NCBI GenBank assembly: GCA_946407745.1
Contig: CAMJPQ010000007.1
Coordinates: 1 to 64,000 of the forward strand
Reading direction: 5' to 3'
DNA: 64,000 nucleotides
Source: an uncultured Clostridia bacterium
GTDB lineage: Bacteria; Bacillota; Clostridia; Christensenellales; Aristaeellaceae
Position numbers and translations under genes: made by a program. Under the pieces are notes generated by a model. The model had not been told where the DNA came from and ran no database searches. It was given only the letters and a program-made list of their open reading frames with translations. Of the stretch, positions 41,165-51,348 are shown one piece after another (the stretch's first letter is position 1; each line of letters opens with the position of its first letter).

Positions 41165-44098
41165 ATGCCGGAAAACAATATGGTCAACAAGGAAAACCCC
41201 AACAAGAAGCGCTCCCTCCGCGACAGCGCAAAGCAGCTGGCGGCCGACGCCACCCGTGTGCTTGGCGACACCGTGCGCCTGCACAACGACGCAGACGCGC
41301 TGATGAAGCGGCTGCGCAACGTGGAAAACAGCTTTATCCGCGCCCGCGAGGAGCAGGAGAAGCAGGCGCGCATGGAGGAAAAGCTGCGCGCGCTGAATTC
41401 TCACTCGAAGGCCTACACTTCCGAGAGCGGCTTCGTGATGGACAATGTGGTGAAGGAGGAGACCCCCGCGCCGCAGGAAAAGCCTGCCGTCAGCGAGGAA
41501 GTGGCGGAGGAGCGCAGGAGCCCCGTGAAGGAAGCGGAGCCCGCTGCGGTCCGGGAACCTGTGGCCGCGCCGCAGGAGCCCGCGCCGGCGCCCAGGGAGC
41601 CTGCTGCCGCAGCGCCGCAGGAGCCTGCCGCCGCGCCGGAAAAGAAGCCGGAAGCCCCGGCGAAGCCGAGCGCTGCCAAAGCACAGGAGGCGCCGCAGGA
41701 GCAGCCTGCCAGGGAGCGCAAGCCCCAGGCGGAAAAGCGGCCTGAGCGCAAACCCGCCGAGCAGCCCGCCCGCCCGGCAAAGCCCGCGGAGAAGCCTGCC
41801 CGCCCGATGATCGGCCAGATCATCTCCCGCCCCGGCGACGAGGTGGTTAAGAAGCCCGTCGGACCCGCGCCGAACGTGCTGCGCATGTCCAAGGTGCCGG
41901 TGCAGCCCCAGCAGGGGCAGCAGCGCGGCTTTGCGCCGCGTCCGCAGGGACAGGGCGGTTTTAACCGCGCAGGCGGCCCGCAGGGCGGCGCCCGTCCGCA
42001 GGGACAGGGCTTCCAGCGACAGGGCGCGCCCGCACAGAGCGCCAGGGGCGCCGCACCGGGTGGCGCCAGACCCGCTCAGGGCGGCTTTGGACGGCCTGCC
42101 GGCGGCGGAAGGCCCCGCATGGTGGATATGCCCCCAGCCACCGAGAAGGAGCGCGTATCCAATTACGACCCGAACAAGAAGCAGTACCAGCGCCAGCAGG
42201 ATCCTGAGCGCGTGGCGCGCAACCGCAAGCAGCTCGCCCGTGACGCGGGCTACGGCAGCGGCATGGACGATGAGGTGATCCGCGGCGGCAAGCGCAGCCG
42301 CGTGCGTAAGCCCTCCGTGCAGCAGACCATGGCCCCCATCAAGATCGAAACCGCCTATATGAGCGGCGACACGATCACCGTGCGTGACCTGACCGAGCGC
42401 ATCGGCAAGACGGCGGGCGAGATCATCAAAAAGCTGTTCGTGCTGGGCAACATGGCGACCATCAACTCGGAGATCGACTTCGACACTGCATCCCTGGTGG
42501 CCTCCGAATTCGGTGTGACGCTTGAAAAGAAAGCCGACAAGACCGCCGAGGACGCGCTGAGCGAGCTGACGGTGGAAGACAGCGAGACCGACCTGCGCCC
42601 GCGTCCCCCGGTGGTGACCATCATGGGCCATGTCGACCACGGCAAGACCAGTCTGCTGGACTACATCCGCTCCAGCCGCGTTACCGCGGGCGAGGCGGGC
42701 GGCATCACCCAGCACATCGGCGCGTATACCGTGAAGCTGGATGGCCGCCAGATCACCTTCCTGGATACCCCCGGCCACGAGGCCTTCACCGCGATGCGTA
42801 TGCGCGGCGCCCAGGCCACTGACATCGCCGTGCTGGTGGTTGCCGCGGACGACTCCGTGATGCCTCAGACGGTGGAAGCCATCAACCATGCCAAGGCGGC
42901 AGACGTGCCGATTATCGTCGCCATCAACAAGATGGACAAGCCGCAGGCGGATCCGGAGCGCGTAAAGCAGGATCTGACCAAGTACGGCGTGGTGTGTGAG
43001 GAATGGGGCGGCGACGCGATCTGCGTGCCGGTGTCCGCCAAGACAGGCGCGGGCGTGGATGAGCTGCTGGAGATGATCCTGCTGCAGGCCGATACCATGG
43101 AGCTGAAGGCCAATCCCAACCGACTTGGCCGCGGCGTGATTATCGAGGCGAAGCTGGACAAGGCGCGCGGCCCGCTGGCCACCGTGCTGCTGCAGAACGG
43201 CACCCTGCATGTGGGCGACAACATCATTGCGGGCATGGCCTCCGGCCGTGTGCGCGCGCTGATCAACGACCGCGGGGAGAAGGTCAAGGAGGCTGGACCC
43301 TCCATGCCTGTGGAGATCATGGGCTTTGACGATGTTCCCTCCGCCGGCGATGAGATGTTCGCCGTGGGCGACGACAAGCTGAGCCGCCAGGTGGCGGACG
43401 AGCGCCGCGAGAAGCTGCGCGCCAGCCGCGAGGCGACTGCCGCGAAGGTGAGCATGGAGAACCTGTTCTCCTCTCTGGAGGAGGGCAAGACGGTGACCCT
43501 CAACCTGATCATCAAGGCGGACGTGCAGGGCTCTGTGGAGGCTGTGAAGCAGGCCATGGAGAAGCTGTCCAACGACGAGGTGAAGGTGCGCGTGCTGCAC
43601 AGCGGCGCGGGTGCCGTGACCAAGGACGACATCAACCTGGCCTCTGCCTTCAACGCGATTGTTATTGGCTTCAACATCCGCCCGGACGCCTCCGCGCGTG
43701 AGGCCGCCGAGAAGGAAAAGGTGGATGTGCGCCTCTACACCGTGATTTACAAGGCCATCGAGGACATGGAGCTGGCCATGAAGGGCCTGCTGGCCCCCGA
43801 GTACCGCGAGGTGCTTCTGGGCCACGCCGAGGTGCGCAACGTGTTCAAGATCACCGGCGCCGGCATCATCGCGGGCTGCTATGTGACCGACGGCAAGGTG
43901 CAGCGCAACGCGAGTGTGCGCCTGCTGCGTGACAACGTGGTGGTGCATGAGGGCAAGCTGAGCTCGCTGCGCCACCTGAAGGACGACGTGAAGGAGATGG
44001 CCGCCGGCTACGAGTGCGGCATGTCTCTGGAGGGCCACAACGACATCAAAGAGGGCGATGTGGTCGAGTGCTTCATCATGGAAGAGATTCCGCGCTAA
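41165..44098 (+). CDS. infB: translation initiation factor IF-2
   Basis: A 977-aa IF-2. The first about 390 residues are a low-complexity Pro/Ala/Gln/Gly/Arg-rich region (repeats such as [10 protein letters not shown] and [11 protein letters not shown]), followed by an IF2_N domain. The G domain begins near residue 480: G1 [10 protein letters not shown]3 DTPGHEAF, G4 NKMDK. Domains II, III and C2 follow, ending [12 protein letters not shown]. It delivers fMet-tRNA to the 30S subunit. AGGAGG lies an unusually long 12 bases before the ATG, and no better start is available. Confidence 0.96.
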   Translation: MPENNMVNKENPNKKRSLRDSAKQLAADATRVLGDTVRLHNDADALMKRLRNVENSFIRAREEQEKQARMEEKLRALNSHSKAYTSESGFVMDNVVKEETPAPQEKPAVSEEVAEERRSPVKEAEPAAVREPVAAPQEPAPAPREPAAAAPQEPAAAPEKKPEAPAKPSAAKAQEAPQEQPARERKPQAEKRPERKPAEQPARPAKPAEKPARPMIGQIISRPGDEVVKKPVGPAPNVLRMSKVPVQPQQGQQRGFAPRPQGQGGFNRAGGPQGGARPQGQGFQRQGAPAQSARGAAPGGARPAQGGFGRPAGGGRPRMVDMPPATEKERVSNYDPNKKQYQRQQDPERVARNRKQLARDAGYGSGMDDEVIRGGKRSRVRKPSVQQTMAPIKIETAYMSGDTITVRDLTERIGKTAGEIIKKLFVLGNMATINSEIDFDTASLVASEFGVTLEKKADKTAEDALSELTVEDSETDLRPRPPVVTIMGHVDHGKTSLLDYIRSSRVTAGEAGGITQHIGAYTVKLDGRQITFLDTPGHEAFTAMRMRGAQATDIAVLVVAADDSVMPQTVEAINHAKAADVPIIVAINKMDKPQADPERVKQDLTKYGVVCEEWGGDAICVPVSAKTGAGVDELLEMILLQADTMELKANPNRLGRGVIIEAKLDKARGPLATVLLQNGTLHVGDNIIAGMASGRVRALINDRGEKVKEAGPSMPVEIMGFDDVPSAGDEMFAVGDDKLSRQVADERREKLRASREATAAKVSMENLFSSLEEGKTVTLNLIIKADVQGSVEAVKQAMEKLSNDEVKVRVLHSGAGAVTKDDINLASAFNAIVIGFNIRPDASAREAAEKEKVDVRLYTVIYKAIEDMELAMKGLLAPEYREVLLGHAEVRNVFKITGAGIIAGCYVTDGKVQRNASVRLLRDNVVVHEGKLSSLRHLKDDVKEMAAGYECGMSLEGHNDIKEGDVVECFIMEEIPR

Positions 44099-44110
44099 TA
44101 TGAATACTGT

Positions 44111-44141
44111 CAGGCTCAGGGAGCTCTGCTCTTTGAGCCTG
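44111..44141 (+). other. intercistronic hairpin infB-rbfA
   Basis: CAGGCTCA (44111-44118) pairs with TGAGCCTG (44134-44141), with an inner GAGC/GCTC stem. There is no U-tract, so it may be a processing or stability element more than a terminator. The 120-base gap between infB and rbfA is otherwise empty. Confidence 0.45.
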
Positions 44142-44218
44142 ATACTCATCTACGCCGCATGCGTTCCCGCCGGGGAAAACGGATGCACAGTGCGATTTTT
44201 CGGAATAAAGGAGCCACC

Positions 44219-44614
44219 ATGCCAAAGGATTATCAGAGAATAGACCGCATCTCGGAGGAGGTGCGCAGGGAGCTGGATGCGCTGATCCGCGACGAGCTGC
44301 ATGACCCGCGCATTCAGGGCACCTGGTCGATTACCAGGGCCGAGGTGACGCGCGATCTGCGCTATGCCAAGGTGTATGTCAGCGTGCTGGAGGAGGAAAA
44401 CCGCGCCCCGCTGATGGAGGCGCTGAAGAGCGCGGCGGGATACCTGCGCCACGCCCTCAGCCGCAGCATGATCATCCGCCAGAGCCCGGAGCTGAAGTTC
44501 CTGGAGGACAGGAACATCGAGTATGGCGTGTACATTTCCCAGCGCCTGCAGCAGGTGCGGGCGAACGAGCACGACCTGACGGAAGAGGAACAAGAGCATG
44601 ACGCGCAGCCATAA
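44219..44614 (+). CDS. rbfA: ribosome-binding factor A
   Basis: A 131-aa RbfA, a KH-like protein needed for 16S rRNA 5' processing and 30S maturation. YQRIDRISEEVRRELDALIR, DPRIQGTWSITRAEVTRDLR and YAKVYVSVLEEE are typical. The ATG at 44219 follows AAAGGAG; an upstream in-frame ATG lacks a binding site. It overlaps nrnA by 17 bases. Confidence 0.93.
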   Translation: MPKDYQRIDRISEEVRRELDALIRDELHDPRIQGTWSITRAEVTRDLRYAKVYVSVLEEENRAPLMEALKSAAGYLRHALSRSMIIRQSPELKFLEDRNIEYGVYISQRLQQVRANEHDLTEEEQEHDAQP

Positions 44615-45584
44615 GCCACTGCTGGAGGCGCTGCAGGCCTCGCACTCGGTTTGCCTTTTGTGCCACGTGAACCCGGACGGGGACACCATCGGCAGCGCGC
44701 TGGCGCTGCGGCTGGCACTGATGGCCACGGGCAGGCGGGTGGAAGTGTTCTGCCAGGACAAGGTGCCGGATGTGTTTCTGCCGCTGCCGGGCGCGGACAG
44801 TGTGCGGGGCTTTGACAGCTTGAGTGAGGGCGAACGCTTTGACCTGCTTCTGCCAGTAGATGTGAGCGAGGCGCACCGCGCCGGGCGCATCGGCGATGCG
44901 CTGGCCTTTGACGCGCTCTCCGCCCGCTGCAAGGGGACGGCGCAGGTGGACCATCACGGCACAAACCCCGGCTACTGCGCGGTCAACGATGTGGACGGCA
45001 CAGCGCCGGCGGCGGGGCTGCTGGTGAAGGAGCTGATTGCGCAGCTGGGCGTGCCGCTGGATGCGGAGCTTGCCGCCTGCCTGTACGCGGCCATTGCCAC
45101 CGACACGGGCAACTATTCCCACGGCAACACAAACGCGGAGTGCTTTCGGGCCACAGCGGATCTGCTGGAGGCCGGACTTGACCTGCCGGCGTGGAACCGC
45201 AGGCTGTTTCAGGAGTGCGCCTTTGCCCAGCAGCTGCTGCTCGGCGAGGCGCTGAGCAGCCTTCGCCTGAGGGCGAACGGACAGCTGGCAGTGATGACGC
45301 TGTCCAGGAACGACTTCGCGAGGGCCGGCGCGCTGAAGGAGCACGCTGAAACGGTGGTCAACCAGGGCCTGCGCATCAGGGGAGCGCGCATGGCGCTGCT
45401 GGCCCGTGAGGATGAAACGGGGATCAAGATGAGCCTGCGGGCCATCGCGCCGGACAGGGTGGATACCGTGGCCGCGCGCTTTGGCGGCGGCGGGCACGCG
45501 CAGGCGTCCGGGTGCACCCTGCAGGGAGAATTGGCTGCCTGCTGCGACGAAGTGGCCAGAGCGATGGAGGAAGCGCTGCTGTGA
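44598..45584 (+). CDS. nrnA: DHH/DHHA1 phosphoesterase NrnA
   Basis: A 328-aa bifunctional nanoRNase/pAp phosphatase. DHH motifs: LCHVNPDGDTIGSALALRL, LLPVDVSEAH, QVDHHGTNPGY and ATDTGNYSHGNT. The DHHA1 domain ends with the GGGGHAQASGCTL glycine-rich motif. It degrades 2-5-nt RNAs and 3'-phosphoadenosine-5'-phosphate. It usually follows rbfA in Firmicutes, as here. The stop overlaps the next gene's GTG (GTGA). The truB-ribF genes that often come next are absent. Confidence 0.93.
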   Translation: MTRSHKPLLEALQASHSVCLLCHVNPDGDTIGSALALRLALMATGRRVEVFCQDKVPDVFLPLPGADSVRGFDSLSEGERFDLLLPVDVSEAHRAGRIGDALAFDALSARCKGTAQVDHHGTNPGYCAVNDVDGTAPAAGLLVKELIAQLGVPLDAELAACLYAAIATDTGNYSHGNTNAECFRATADLLEAGLDLPAWNRRLFQECAFAQQLLLGEALSSLRLRANGQLAVMTLSRNDFARAGALKEHAETVVNQGLRIRGARMALLAREDETGIKMSLRAIAPDRVDTVAARFGGGGHAQASGCTLQGELAACCDEVARAMEEALL

Positions 45585-47116
45585 ACAGGAAAACGGAAAA
45601 GCGCTTTGCCGCGCTGCTGCTGTCGCTGTGCATGGCGCTGCTGAGCGGGTGCTCGGCGACCACGGCGAACGAGCCTGCCACAGCGGCCACACTGCCGCCG
45701 CCGGATGTGCCCTACGATGCCCCGACGAATGACCTGACAATGAGCCGCACGGTCACCGTGCCGCTGTACCTGCCATCCAGGGACGGGCAGCGCCTGCTGG
45801 CGCGCAATACGGACCTGACGCTGAAGCGGGGCTCGGACAACACGCGCACGGTGGTGCAGGCGCTGCTGAACTGCCGCAATGACGACCGGACCGCCGCCCT
45901 GGGCGCGGGCACCCCGCTGCAGCTGTACGGGCTGAATCCAGTGGAGGCGGCAGGGGATGTGTGCACGGTGAACCTGGGCGCCTCGGCGCTGGAGCTGGCC
46001 TACAGCGACCTGTATACAGTGGGCCTGGCCATGGCCGCGACGCTGGAGGCCTCCTGTGGCATACGCTATGTGAACCTGCTGATTGCGGATCAGCCGGTGA
46101 GCCTGGACGTGTTCGGCTACCTGCCCGCGGGCAGCATCGGTTCCCACCCCGGCGAGGAGCTGCAGGTGCTGTGGGAGCAGATGGACGCCCGGCGCACCCT
46201 GCCTGGCAGAAGCGCAGCCCAGTCGCCGCTTTCCGCCACGGCGACGCTCTACTTTCCGCTGTACAGCGGGGAGGGGATCATCAGCGAAACACGGAACCTG
46301 ACCTTCCCCGGGCAGACCCCCGCCCAGCTGACCAGCACGCTGCTGCAGGCGCTGTCGGCCGGGGCGCAGTATTCCTCCAACGTGTCCATGATGCCGGACA
46401 TCAACGCGATGCTCAGGCAGGAGCCGCTGGTGACGGAGATGGCGGAAGGCGGACGCATGGTGACCCTCTACTTCCTGGAGGGGCTGAGCGACCGGCTGAG
46501 CCTGTACGGAATGACCACTGCCAGCTTTGCCGCCTGCGTCAACTGCACGCTGACCACCTTTGTGCCCGGACTCGCCGCGGTGCGTATGTACGATGGCGAC
46601 ATACTGCTCAACACGGTAAACGGCGCGGGGCTGGGGATACTGATGTTTGAAAACGGTGTGCAGCGCCGCAGCCGCTTTACGCCCGCGCTGATGGAATACG
46701 CCACGGTGTGCCTGGCGCGCAACGGCAAGCTGATCGAAGTCACCCGCGCGGTGCCCTACGGCACGGCGACGGATCCCCGCACGCTGATGAGCCTGCTGAT
46801 GGCCGGACCCACGGCCGCGGAGCGGCAGACGCGCTACGCTGCCGTGCTGCCGGAGGGGCTGGATATCACGGACCTGCTGGGGCTTGGCGCGGAGGAGGAC
46901 ACATTGCTGATCAACCTGTCGCCGCGCTTTGAGCGCCTGATACGCAGCGGGGAGCTCTCGGAACAGCTGATGTGCTACAGCATGGTTGTGACCCTCTGCG
47001 AGGCACTGGATTTGAACCGGGTCCGCTTCTTCTTCAACGGTGAGGTGCAGGACCGCCTGGGCGGCAGCATCTCCTGGAACGGAGAGTTCATACTCAACCG
47101 CAGCCTTGTGAACTGA
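45581..47116 (+). CDS. GerMN-domain lipoprotein
   Basis: A 511-aa lipoprotein: signal with lipobox (LCMALLSGC, predicted lipidated Cys near residue 24), then repeated GerMN-like alpha/beta domains of about 120 residues (VTVPLYLPSRDGQRLLARNT; ATATLYFPLYSGEGIISETR; GLGILMFENGVQRRSRFTPA less clear). GerM in Bacillus is needed for sporulation and germination; GerMN domains are otherwise extracellular modules of unknown ligand. It is coupled to nrnA by a GTGA overlap, which is an unusual neighbour. A hairpin without a T-run (47125-47140) follows. Confidence 0.78.
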   Translation: MNRKTEKRFAALLLSLCMALLSGCSATTANEPATAATLPPPDVPYDAPTNDLTMSRTVTVPLYLPSRDGQRLLARNTDLTLKRGSDNTRTVVQALLNCRNDDRTAALGAGTPLQLYGLNPVEAAGDVCTVNLGASALELAYSDLYTVGLAMAATLEASCGIRYVNLLIADQPVSLDVFGYLPAGSIGSHPGEELQVLWEQMDARRTLPGRSAAQSPLSATATLYFPLYSGEGIISETRNLTFPGQTPAQLTSTLLQALSAGAQYSSNVSMMPDINAMLRQEPLVTEMAEGGRMVTLYFLEGLSDRLSLYGMTTASFAACVNCTLTTFVPGLAAVRMYDGDILLNTVNGAGLGILMFENGVQRRSRFTPALMEYATVCLARNGKLIEVTRAVPYGTATDPRTLMSLLMAGPTAAERQTRYAAVLPEGLDITDLLGLGAEEDTLLINLSPRFERLIRSGELSEQLMCYSMVVTLCEALDLNRVRFFFNGEVQDRLGGSISWNGEFILNRSLVN

Positions 47117-47181
47117 TGAGCCCTGCCCGCTTACGCGGGCGATACCGGTGAAAACGCGATCATCCCCCGGAGAGGAAACCA

Positions 47182-48021
47182 ATGCAAACGATTTACGCCG
47201 TGCTGGACGCGCTGCTGCCCATTGAGCCGCTGCGCCTGAGCCTGATGAAGAATGCCTTTGTGGCCATACTGCTGCTGACGCCCCTGCTGGGCCTGCTGGG
47301 CACCATGGCGGTGAACCACCAGATGGCCTTCTTTTCCGATGCGCTGGGGCACTCCGCGCTGACGGGCATCGGCCTGGGCATACTGGTGGGGCTGCGCAAT
47401 GACCTGGTCAGTATGCTGGTGTTCGGCGTCATCTGGGCGCTGCTCATCACGCTGATCAAGCGGAAGGGCTCCGCGTCCGCCGACACGGTGATTTCTGTTT
47501 TCTCCTCAACGTCCATTGCGCTGGGGCTGCTGATACTCTCGCGGGGCGGCGGCTTTGCCAAATACTCCTCACTGCTGGTGGGCGATGTGCTGGCTGTCAC
47601 GCCCTCCGACCTGCTGTGGCTGCTGCTGGCGCTGGTATTCGGCGTGGCGCTGTGGATGCTGATCTACAACAGCCTGCTGCTCACCTCTATCAATCCCTCA
47701 CTGGCGCACAGCCGGGGCGTGAAGACGCTGCTGGTGGAGTGCGCCTTCACTGTGCTGGTGGCGGTGGCGGTGATGCTGGCGATCTCCTGGGTGGGCGTGC
47801 TGCTGATCAACGCGCTGCTGATACTGCCGGCCGCCGCCGGGCGCAACCTGGCGCGCTCGGCGAGGGGGCACGCCGCGTGGAGCGTCGCGATTGCCCTCAC
47901 CAGCGGCATTGCGGGCCTGCTGTGCGCCTATGAATGGAACACGACCGCGGGCAGCGCCATTGTGCTGTTTGCCGCGCTGTGGTACGCGGTGTCACTGGCG
48001 GTGAAGGCCGCGAGGAAGTGA
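47182..48021 (+). CDS. zinc/manganese-type ABC transporter permease (ZnuB-like)
   Basis: A 279-aa ABC-3 family permease with about eight helices. NHQMAFFSDALGHSALTGIG is the family signature, with SWVGVLLINALLILPAAAGR near the C terminus. Such subunits import Zn2+ or Mn2+ with a ZnuA-type binding lipoprotein and a ZnuC ATPase. Neither partner is adjacent, so it must work with subunits encoded elsewhere. The ATG follows GAGAGGAAA. It ends at a strong terminator. Confidence 0.87.
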   Translation: MQTIYAVLDALLPIEPLRLSLMKNAFVAILLLTPLLGLLGTMAVNHQMAFFSDALGHSALTGIGLGILVGLRNDLVSMLVFGVIWALLITLIKRKGSASADTVISVFSSTSIALGLLILSRGGGFAKYSSLLVGDVLAVTPSDLLWLLLALVFGVALWMLIYNSLLLTSINPSLAHSRGVKTLLVECAFTVLVAVAVMLAISWVGVLLINALLILPAAAGRNLARSARGHAAWSVAIALTSGIAGLLCAYEWNTTAGSAIVLFAALWYAVSLAVKAARK

Positions 48022-48028
48022 ATAAATC

Positions 48029-48066
48029 AAAGGCCGCCTGCGCGTCACACGCCGGCGGCCTTTGCT
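48029..48066 (+). terminator. terminator after ZnuB-like gene
   Basis: AAAGGCCGCC (48029-48038) pairs with GGCGGCCTTT (48054-48063): a 10-bp stem with a 15-base loop, symmetric enough to work on both strands. Confidence 0.78.
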
Positions 48067-48213
48067 GTGGCCGCTTCATGTTTTGCTGTCCACCGCATGA
48101 AAGTTTCAGAGAATTAACATTTCGTTCAAAAGTTATTCAAAAATAGGTGCTATGCTACCATTGTAGCCGGGGGAAGGACCCCCGATACAAGACTGAGAAC
48201 GGAGGCATTCAAA

Positions 48214-49506
48214 ATGAAGAGCTTGAAAAAAATCGCAGTTTCCGTACTTGCTGTGTGTGCGGCATTTGCGCTTGTGATAGGCGGTATGAGCCTGAATAAC
48301 CGGAGTGTGGCCAGCGCCGAGGAGAGCACGGCCACCGTTGTCACCAGCCCCTTCACCGCGGCCATCGCGGAGGTGAAGGACAGTGTGGTGGGCGTGAGCA
48401 ACTATCAGCTTGTACGCTACAGCAACAACTTCGGTGGCTGGGGCAGCTACTTTGGCTGGGGTGATTTCTACGGCGGCCGCGGCAACGACCAGCAGTCCAC
48501 CCAGGAGGTCAAGGCGGCCACAGGCAGTGGTGTTGTGATTGCCGATGGCTATGTGCTGACCAACAACCATGTGGTGGACGGCGCCAGCACCCTGAAGATT
48601 GCCGTGCAGGACGAAAACGGCGAGCTGAAGGAATACAGCGCTGTGCTGGTGGCCAAGGACGAAAACCTGGACATCGCCATTGTGTATTCCCCTGACCTGA
48701 AGATCAAGCCCGTCACCCTGGGCGACAGCGACACCCTGCAGGTGGGCGACTGGGCCATCTGCATTGGCAACCCCCTGAGCGATACCTTCTACGGCACGGT
48801 GACCGCTGGCATCGTCAGCGCCATCAACCGCAGCGTTTCCTCCTCCTCCTATGACAGGTACGGGCGGAGGGAGACCATCACCAACACGATGATCCAGACA
48901 GACGCGGCCATCAACAACGGCAACAGCGGCGGCGGCATGTTCTCCGTCAGCGGCGAGCTGATGGGCATCCCCACCATGAAGTACTCCGGCTCCGCCTACT
49001 CCGGCGCGACCATTGACGGCATCGGCCTGTGCATCCCGATCAACGCGGCCAAGCCCCTGATCGACGATGTGATGTCCGGCACCATCAAGACCCCTGAGGT
49101 TGTTCCCGACAGCGAAGCCGAGCAGGCAGCCGCCGCGGCCAACAGCATGATCGGCAAGCCCCGCATGGGCATCACCGTGCGCTCCATCAGCGCGTATAAC
49201 GCCCTGATCAGCGGCGACATTCCCAACGGCGCGTATGTGACTGAGGTGGAGAACAATTCCCCCGCGGCGGCCGGCGGCATGAAGGCCGGTGACATCATCG
49301 TGGAGTGCAACGGCACGGTGGTTTCCTCCTCTTCCCAGCTGACGGGCCTCATCGCGGACAAGAACGAGGGTGACACCCTGCAGATCAAGGTGTACCGCGC
49401 CGAGGGCATGGATGCCTACCTGAGCGGCGAATCCAACAAGGCGCCCGAGGGCGAGTACATCGACCTGGAAATCACGCTGGCCATCGTGGACGATGTGAAG
49501 CAGTAA
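48214..49506 (+). CDS. htrA: HtrA-like membrane-anchored serine protease (trypsin-PDZ)
   Basis: A 430-aa DegP/HtrA protease: an N-terminal membrane anchor (IAVSVLAVCAAFALVIGGM), trypsin-like domain with triad His119 (LTNNHVVDG), Asp153 (NLDIAIVYS) and Ser238 (NNGNSGGGMFS), then one PDZ domain (about residues 310-410; AYVTEVENNSPAAAGGMKAG). It degrades misfolded proteins at the outer face of the membrane. An insert rich in Gly, Tyr and Trp (NNFGGWGSYFGWGDFYGG) precedes the protease core. The start is preceded by CGGAGG. A TATGCT box (48151-48156) lies upstream but has no convincing -35 box. Confidence 0.93.
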   Translation: MKSLKKIAVSVLAVCAAFALVIGGMSLNNRSVASAEESTATVVTSPFTAAIAEVKDSVVGVSNYQLVRYSNNFGGWGSYFGWGDFYGGRGNDQQSTQEVKAATGSGVVIADGYVLTNNHVVDGASTLKIAVQDENGELKEYSAVLVAKDENLDIAIVYSPDLKIKPVTLGDSDTLQVGDWAICIGNPLSDTFYGTVTAGIVSAINRSVSSSSYDRYGRRETITNTMIQTDAAINNGNSGGGMFSVSGELMGIPTMKYSGSAYSGATIDGIGLCIPINAAKPLIDDVMSGTIKTPEVVPDSEAEQAAAAANSMIGKPRMGITVRSISAYNALISGDIPNGAYVTEVENNSPAAAGGMKAGDIIVECNGTVVSSSSQLTGLIADKNEGDTLQIKVYRAEGMDAYLSGESNKAPEGEYIDLEITLAIVDDVKQ

Positions 49507-49515
49507 CAAGAATAG

Positions 49516-49574
49516 CGCGGTGGTGAAACTGTTCACCGCCGCGTTTTCTCCCCGCTGGGCCGGGGAGTTTTTTT
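49516..49574 (+). terminator. tandem terminators after htrA
   Basis: Two hairpins in series. The first is CGCGGTGGTGAA (49516-49527) with TTCACCGCCGCG (49532-49543) followed by TTTTCTCC. The second is CTCCCCG (49548-49554) with CGGGGAG (49561-49567) followed by TTTTTTT. Confidence 0.88.
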
Positions 49575-49686
49575 GCGCTGTAAAAAGAGGCTCCTCCCTT
49601 GAGGGAAAAGCCTCTTGAAACGTACCCGGTCAATAAACTATGGCTCTGCGCTTCGCCTGAGAAGAACCAGAGGCACTGTGTCTCAT

Positions 49687-49917
49687 TTATTCACGCTGCA
49701 CGTTCCCGTACACTTCCGCGCCGTCTTCGACGATCAGGTTCCCCTGGGGAGCGATGGTCAGTGTGCCATCCATGATGTTCAGTACGCAGCCGCTGCTGAC
49801 GGTCAGTGTAGCGCCGCTGCCCACCGTGACGGCGGCTCCGGACTGAATCTGCGTATTGCAGGGCAGGGTCACGTCGCTCGACAAGGTCATATCTGCCTCC
49901 AGGAAGAGCTCATCCAA
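49687..49917 (-). pseudogene. beta-helix surface-protein fragment (3' end)
   Basis: A 76-codon open stretch with regular beta-helix-like repeats (AAVTVGSGATLTVSSGCVLN, then TIAPQGNLIVEDGAEVYGN). It has no good start; the frame extends upstream to about 49945 as NYTFLSDPRLDEL, overlapping the Rhs fragment in another frame. Very similar repeat sequence is seen at 51660-51790. It may be the severed 3' end of that gene. Confidence 0.55.
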
Positions 49918-49924
49918 CCGGGGG

Positions 49925-50479
49925 TCAGACAGGAATGTGTAATTTATTTACCGGATTTGAATCGCAATAGCAATACAGATTCCCCTTAATCAGCTCATCC
50001 GCGCTCAGGAACCTGCACCATTCCGGCCTGTAATACCTTCTCCTCAGGTAATAATCTCCGGTCTCCTCATCGTACACATACCCACGGTACCGGAACGGCT
50101 GCGCCGTACCCAGCGTACTTGCCATTGTCCCTGCCTTCCCGGTCGGCTTTCCCCAGGCATCGTATGTGTACTCAACAACCTTCGTCTCCGTTCCGTCAAC
50201 AAGCGCAACAACATCGCCCTGCAGGTTATACAGGTATCCGTAAGCTGTGCCATCATAAATCACAACACTCGGCTTGCCCTGCGCGTCATAATAGAAGTGC
50301 AGCTCATGTCCGCCCTGGGTCATGTGCACGATGTTTTTACCATGCAGAGTGTATTCGGTTATTCCCGTGCTGGTGGAGGTCTTCTTTGTCCGGAGGCCAT
50401 CCTCGTTATACTCGAAGCTGACCGTTTCTCCGGTCTTGCTCATCTGTCGCAGCTGTTTCCCGTGCTCCCAGGTATAGCT
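49925..50479 (-). pseudogene. Rhs repeat-associated core fragment
   Basis: An open frame of about 184 codons matching only the 3' end of an Rhs/YD-repeat gene: YTLHGKNIVHMTQGGHELHF, YDAWGKPTGKAG, FRYRGYVYDEETGDYYLRRR and YYRPEWCRFLSADELIKGN. It opens directly after an in-frame TGA (50482-50480) and stops at HIPV, right after the usual core end (CDSNPVN). The upstream YD repeats and any toxin tip are missing. This is what a displaced Rhs cassette end looks like. GC content matches the host, unlike the genes just upstream of it. Confidence 0.72.
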
Positions 50480-50512
50480 TCAAGTGCTCTTTCTTTGAGG
50501 CGTGGTTACAGG

Positions 50513-51319
50513 TCAAGAAATAAATGGCTGTACCGCTGTATCAGATAGTAGAAGCCTTTCAAATTTCCATTTATTTCCAATATCCTCTTTCAAATCCTGC
50601 CAGATCAAATACCCATCACTGTCTATTGAAAAAATAGCCTGACCGTCATCATAAATCATTTCGCTGGCTTCTTCAACCCCATCTTCTTTGATTCGCTCTT
50701 TCTTGCCTCCAAATTCACTGACTGCATTTCCCGTCGCATCTTCATAAACGCAAAAATAATCCCAGCTCAGGATCAATCCATTTCCTTCATCCATAATGAT
50801 ATTGCATTTATAGAGACCGCCCGCATTATAGAAGTCAATTACAGTATTTTCACATTTCCATTGACCACAATAATTCCCCATTTTTTGGAATTGTAAGCCC
50901 TCCCCTGCGTCTTCCACGCGATCCTCCCAACGAAGGCAGTTCTCTGCGTCTATGAAAAACAAGGCGCTACCGTCCTGATACAGTATTTGTTCTTCTTCAG
51001 AATCTGTATCCATGTCATATGTACTGATTCTTTTTGTTCCTGTATGCTCGGCGATCAGAGTATTTTGAGCTGCATAATATCTACAATTGTAGTTCCAAAT
51101 CTCCATTTCATCACCGTGATCGTATTTCTCCACAGTCACGGTATAGTTGCCGTCTGTAAAACGGATATCGATTTCTGCGCTCTCCGTACTCCACAAACTG
51201 ACAAAAACATTTCCTTGATCATTGTTTCTGAATTCACATTGTCCTGTCAAAGGACATATTACGAATTGTAATGTAAGAAAATACAGGCACAGCCAGTATC
51301 GTATGTTCTTCCTTATCAT
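50513..51319 (-). CDS. unknown exported protein, duplicated domain, AT-rich
   Basis: A 268-aa protein starting at 51319 after GGGGGATC, with a signal-like N terminus (YWLCLYFLTLQFVICPLTG). Two related segments follow: IWNYNCRYYAAQNTLIAEHT ... QILYQDGSALFFIDAENCLRW, and LSWDYFCVYEDATGNAVSEF ... MIYDDGQAIFSIDSDGYLIW. An acidic YDDG/YQDG-A-FxID motif recurs. No known family is recognised. It is AT-rich and lies between a possible toxin-tip fragment and an Rhs core fragment, the place where Rhs immunity genes are found, though an export signal would be unusual for many immunity proteins. Confidence 0.6.
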   Translation of the reverse strand: MIRKNIRYWLCLYFLTLQFVICPLTGQCEFRNNDQGNVFVSLWSTESAEIDIRFTDGNYTVTVEKYDHGDEMEIWNYNCRYYAAQNTLIAEHTGTKRISTYDMDTDSEEEQILYQDGSALFFIDAENCLRWEDRVEDAGEGLQFQKMGNYCGQWKCENTVIDFYNAGGLYKCNIIMDEGNGLILSWDYFCVYEDATGNAVSEFGGKKERIKEDGVEEASEMIYDDGQAIFSIDSDGYLIWQDLKEDIGNKWKFERLLLSDTAVQPFIS

Positions 51320-51348
51320 ATTTGATCCCCCTATCCCTTTAAGTGACT

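Noticed and set aside
41135..44149. 1004-codon open frame antisense to infB
   Set aside because: Shadow of the IF-2 coding sequence; low-complexity composition and no start signal.
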